From an uncultured Clostridia bacterium (GTDB lineage Bacteria > Bacillota > Clostridia > Oscillospirales > Acutalibacteraceae): a DNA stretch of 7,261 nucleotides. The notes beneath the pieces were generated by a model. It had not been told where the DNA came from and did not search any database. It worked only from the letters and a program-made list of their open reading frames with translations. The position numbers and the translations under genes were made by a program. How positions within the stretch are numbered: position 1 is the first letter of the stretch; every line of letters begins with the position of its first letter. Below, piece after piece: positions 5,825 through 7,261 of this stretch. The stretch covers positions 1-7,261 of the forward strand of contig CAMHNT010000114.1 in assembly GCA_946186535.1 (NCBI GenBank), in the 5' to 3' direction.

Positions 5825-5841
5825 ATCATTTGTTCCTCCTT
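5825..5841 (-). promoter_or_regulatory. pgi ribosome binding site with a competing out-of-frame ATG
   Basis: AAGGAGG lies at 5841-5835 on the minus strand. The pgi ATG (5824) is ten bases downstream, slightly far, whereas another ATG (5829-5827) sits at five bases, an ideal distance. The closer ATG opens a six-codon frame, MICPQV followed by TAA, that overlaps the first pgi codons in another frame. The strength of the site settles pgi initiation at 5824. Confidence 0.7.
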
Positions 5842-5858
5842 GATGTACAACTATGAAT

Positions 5859-5872
5859 ATATTGTACAATAT
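5859..5872. promoter_or_regulatory. 14-bp palindrome over the pgi -10 box; possible operator
   Basis: The sequence atattgtacaatat is identical to its reverse complement and contains the whole -10 box of the pgi promoter. Its core TGTACAA recurs at 5844-5850, 19 bases away, at the start of the transcript. This arrangement is what a dimeric repressor site would look like, but AT-rich palindromes also arise by chance. No known operator consensus was recognised. Confidence 0.4.
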
Positions 5873-5889
5873 CCGAAGGTCTTTTTCAA
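5861..5889 (-). promoter_or_regulatory. pgi promoter (sigma-A type)
   Basis: On the minus strand TTGAAA (5889-5884) and TACAAT (5866-5861) are separated by exactly 17 bases, each five of six matches to consensus. Transcription would start near 5854, giving a leader of about 30 bases before the pgi ATG. A perfect 14-bp palindrome (5859-5872) covers the -10 box, a plausible repressor site. Confidence 0.75.
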
Positions 5890-6023
5890 GTGATTTTTCG
5901 CTTTTTTGATAAAAAGTTAATAAATTGTATATATTTGGGAAAAACACATACGGATTTCAAAGGAATTATAAAACAAAGCTTTTATTCAAAATTTTAAATT
6001 TATACAAATATTACAATTTTACG

Positions 6024-7172
6024 CTAATTTGATACAAAAGAAACAAACAGCAATGCCATAACATCCTTAAAATTAATTTTCACAATCTCCTCAACCGAAA
6101 CAATCGGAAATTCTCCCAGAACTCCGTCGTCGGTTTTATAGATTATTCTGCCCAGCTCCTGACCTTTTTCCACGGGAGCTTCAACGTCTTCCTTCAATTT
6201 TATTTCGGAGGTAATATTTTCCTCCGTTCCCTTTTTCATCAGGAACTTTCCGCTGATGTCGCACTTTACGTCCGCTTCGCTTTTCATTCCCTTAAGCACC
6301 TCAACCGAGCTCACGTTCTCGGTGGGAGCCTTCGGCGTTACGGACGAGAAATTTGCAAATCCGTAATTCAGAAGAGTCGCAGCGTCATTGAATCTGTCCG
6401 ATGTATTTTCATCTCCGAGAACCACCGCAATGAGGTTCAGACCGTCACGCTGAGCCGTCGCAGAGATACATGCTCCTGCCTGACTTGTTGTTCCGGTTTT
6501 CAGGCCCGTAATGCCGTCGTATGTTTTGAGAAGTTTATTCGTGTTGACGAGTTGAGTCGCACCGTCACGGATATAGTCAAGCCAGATAGACGTATAGTTA
6601 TAGATATCCTCGTGCTTCATCAGCTCCCTTGACATCAGCGCAACATCATACGCACTTGTCAGATGACCCTCTTCGTCAAGTCCGTTGCAGTTTTTGAACG
6701 TCGTATCGTTCATTCCCAGTTCCGAAGCTTTTCTGTTCATTTCCTCAACGAATGCACTTTCGCTTCCGCTGACGCACTCCGCCATGGCAACCGCCGCGTC
6801 ATTCGCCGAAACGACGACGATTGCTTTTATCAGATCGTTCACGCTCATCTGTTCTCCCTCGACCAGCCAGATATCCGAACCACCCATAGCCGCCGCAAAC
6901 GGTGAAGTCGTAACTATTGTATCGTAACCTATTTTTCCGGCTTCAATCGCTTCGAAAATCAGACACAACGTCATTACTTTCGTAATGGACGCACACGGAC
7001 GGATATCATGGCTGTTTTTTTCATATAGAACCTTTCCTGTTTCATAATCCATAAGCAGAGCGGACGGAGCTTTGACGTCAAGCTCTCCGTTCTCCTCGGC
7101 ATAGCCTTTCATAGGAATTATAGACACGATAATCATTAAAGACAGTAAAAAGGAAACTAATTTTTTTAACAT
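6024..7172 (-). CDS. dacF: D-alanyl-D-alanine carboxypeptidase (DacF/PBP5-like, peptidase S11)
   Basis: This exported low-molecular-weight penicillin-binding protein removes the terminal D-alanine from peptidoglycan stem peptides, limiting cross-linking. The 382-residue precursor starts with a signal peptide (KK at 3-4, hydrophobic core 5-20, likely cleavage after YAE near 24-26). The three active-site motifs are all intact: SITK (62-65, Ser62 nucleophile, Lys65), SAN (122-124) and KTGT (225-228). Residues about 280-365 form the PBP5 C-terminal beta domain. The last helix (364-380, INFKDVMALLFVSFV) is short and hydrophobic and probably serves as the membrane anchor. The ATG has GGAGGTG five bases upstream. 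DacF in Bacillus acts in the forespore, but no sporulation-type promoter is visible here, so a vegetative DacA-like role is equally possible; the symbol is tentative. Confidence 0.93.
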   Translation of the reverse strand: MLKKLVSFLLSLMIIVSIIPMKGYAEENGELDVKAPSALLMDYETGKVLYEKNSHDIRPCASITKVMTLCLIFEAIEAGKIGYDTIVTTSPFAAAMGGSDIWLVEGEQMSVNDLIKAIVVVSANDAAVAMAECVSGSESAFVEEMNRKASELGMNDTTFKNCNGLDEEGHLTSAYDVALMSRELMKHEDIYNYTSIWLDYIRDGATQLVNTNKLLKTYDGITGLKTGTTSQAGACISATAQRDGLNLIAVVLGDENTSDRFNDAATLLNYGFANFSSVTPKAPTENVSSVEVLKGMKSEADVKCDISGKFLMKKGTEENITSEIKLKEDVEAPVEKGQELGRIIYKTDDGVLGEFPIVSVEEIVKINFKDVMALLFVSFVSN

Positions 7173-7196
7173 ACAGGCACCTCCGATTTTTTTACA

Positions 7197-7226
7197 AATA
7201 TATGATTTATTTCTTACGATTATGAA
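7197..7226 (-). promoter_or_regulatory. Weak candidate promoter of the carboxypeptidase gene
   Basis: On the minus strand TTCATA (7226-7221, four of six) and TATATT (7202-7197, five of six) are 18 bases apart. Transcription would start near 7190, about 18 bases before the ATG. It lies directly inside the right-hand tail repeat, so the promoter might instead lie within the repeat or beyond the window. Confidence 0.3.
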
Positions 7227-7234
7227 GAATAATA

Positions 7235-7258
7235 AAATTAACTTGTTGTGCTATTAAA
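7235..7258 (-). repeat. Tail repeat, right copy
   Basis: The reverse complement of these 24 bases matches 263-286 at 22 positions, including the uninterrupted 14-mer tttaatagcacaac. It lies 62 bases upstream of the carboxypeptidase start. The rest of the element, if it resembles the left copy, should lie to the right, beyond the window; only three further bases are visible. Confidence 0.65.
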
Positions 7259-7261
7259 ACC

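Noticed and set aside
5825..5947. A 41-residue N-terminal extension of Pgi
   Set aside because: The extension would cover the -35/-10 promoter and the strong Shine-Dalgarno of the shorter start, it resembles translated AT-rich spacer, and Pgi homologues start near the shorter methionine.
5825..6023. Riboswitch or terminator between the carboxypeptidase gene and pgi
   Set aside because: Only short AT palindromes are present after the carboxypeptidase stop, without a stable GC stem and U-tract, and the pgi leader is about 30 bases, too short for a riboswitch.

Overview
The window fits a spore-forming, low-to-moderate-GC Firmicute of class Clostridia, probably a gut or rumen Oscillospirales/Ruminococcus-like bacterium. 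The evidence is a recognisable YunB sporulation protein, a Clostridia-type 445-residue glucose-6-phosphate isomerase, a DacF-like D-Ala-D-Ala carboxypeptidase, AT-rich intergenic DNA with strong Shine-Dalgarno sites, and GC-rich hairpin-bearing intergenic DNA. The genus is inferred, not demonstrated. No tRNA, rRNA, CRISPR array or transposase was seen.

Layout from left to right. Positions 1-286 hold a GC-rich non-coding block made of several short hairpins. It ends in an AT-rich tail whose last 24 bases (263-286) recur in inverted orientation at the right edge (7235-7258, 22/24 identical). Positions 287-709 are AT-rich with no convincing gene. On the + strand, 710-1444 holds two half-size TauE/SafE (TSUP) membrane proteins. 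They lie in the same frame and are separated only by an in-frame TAG and three codons; the TAG overlaps the second gene's Shine-Dalgarno. A 354-bp intergenic region carries a strong imperfect hairpin, whose U-tract is on the minus strand, and the promoter of the next gene. At 1799-3265 (+, TTG start) is a 488-residue protein with an N-terminal helix-turn-helix and a large C-terminal region of unknown function.

The + block meets a minus-strand block at about 3266-3293, only 28 bp. Reading leftwards from the right edge, the minus block is: dacF-like carboxypeptidase (7172-6024), pgi (5824-4487) with a clear sigma-A type promoter, a 138-residue P-loop protein (4419-4003), and yunB (3941-3294). 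Between the P-loop gene and yunB is a perfect 10-bp hairpin. It looks like a terminator, yet its 3' arm contains the yunB Shine-Dalgarno and its U-tract is the spacer before the yunB ATG.

Functionally this is ordinary chromosome (central metabolism, cell-wall maturation, sporulation) beside accessory-looking genes (split TSUP exporter, orphan regulator). I found no complete new defence, mobile or biosynthetic system. The best leads are the terminator/Shine-Dalgarno hairpin before yunB, the same-frame split transporter, the unassigned HTH protein, and the inverted repeat tails at both ends of the window.
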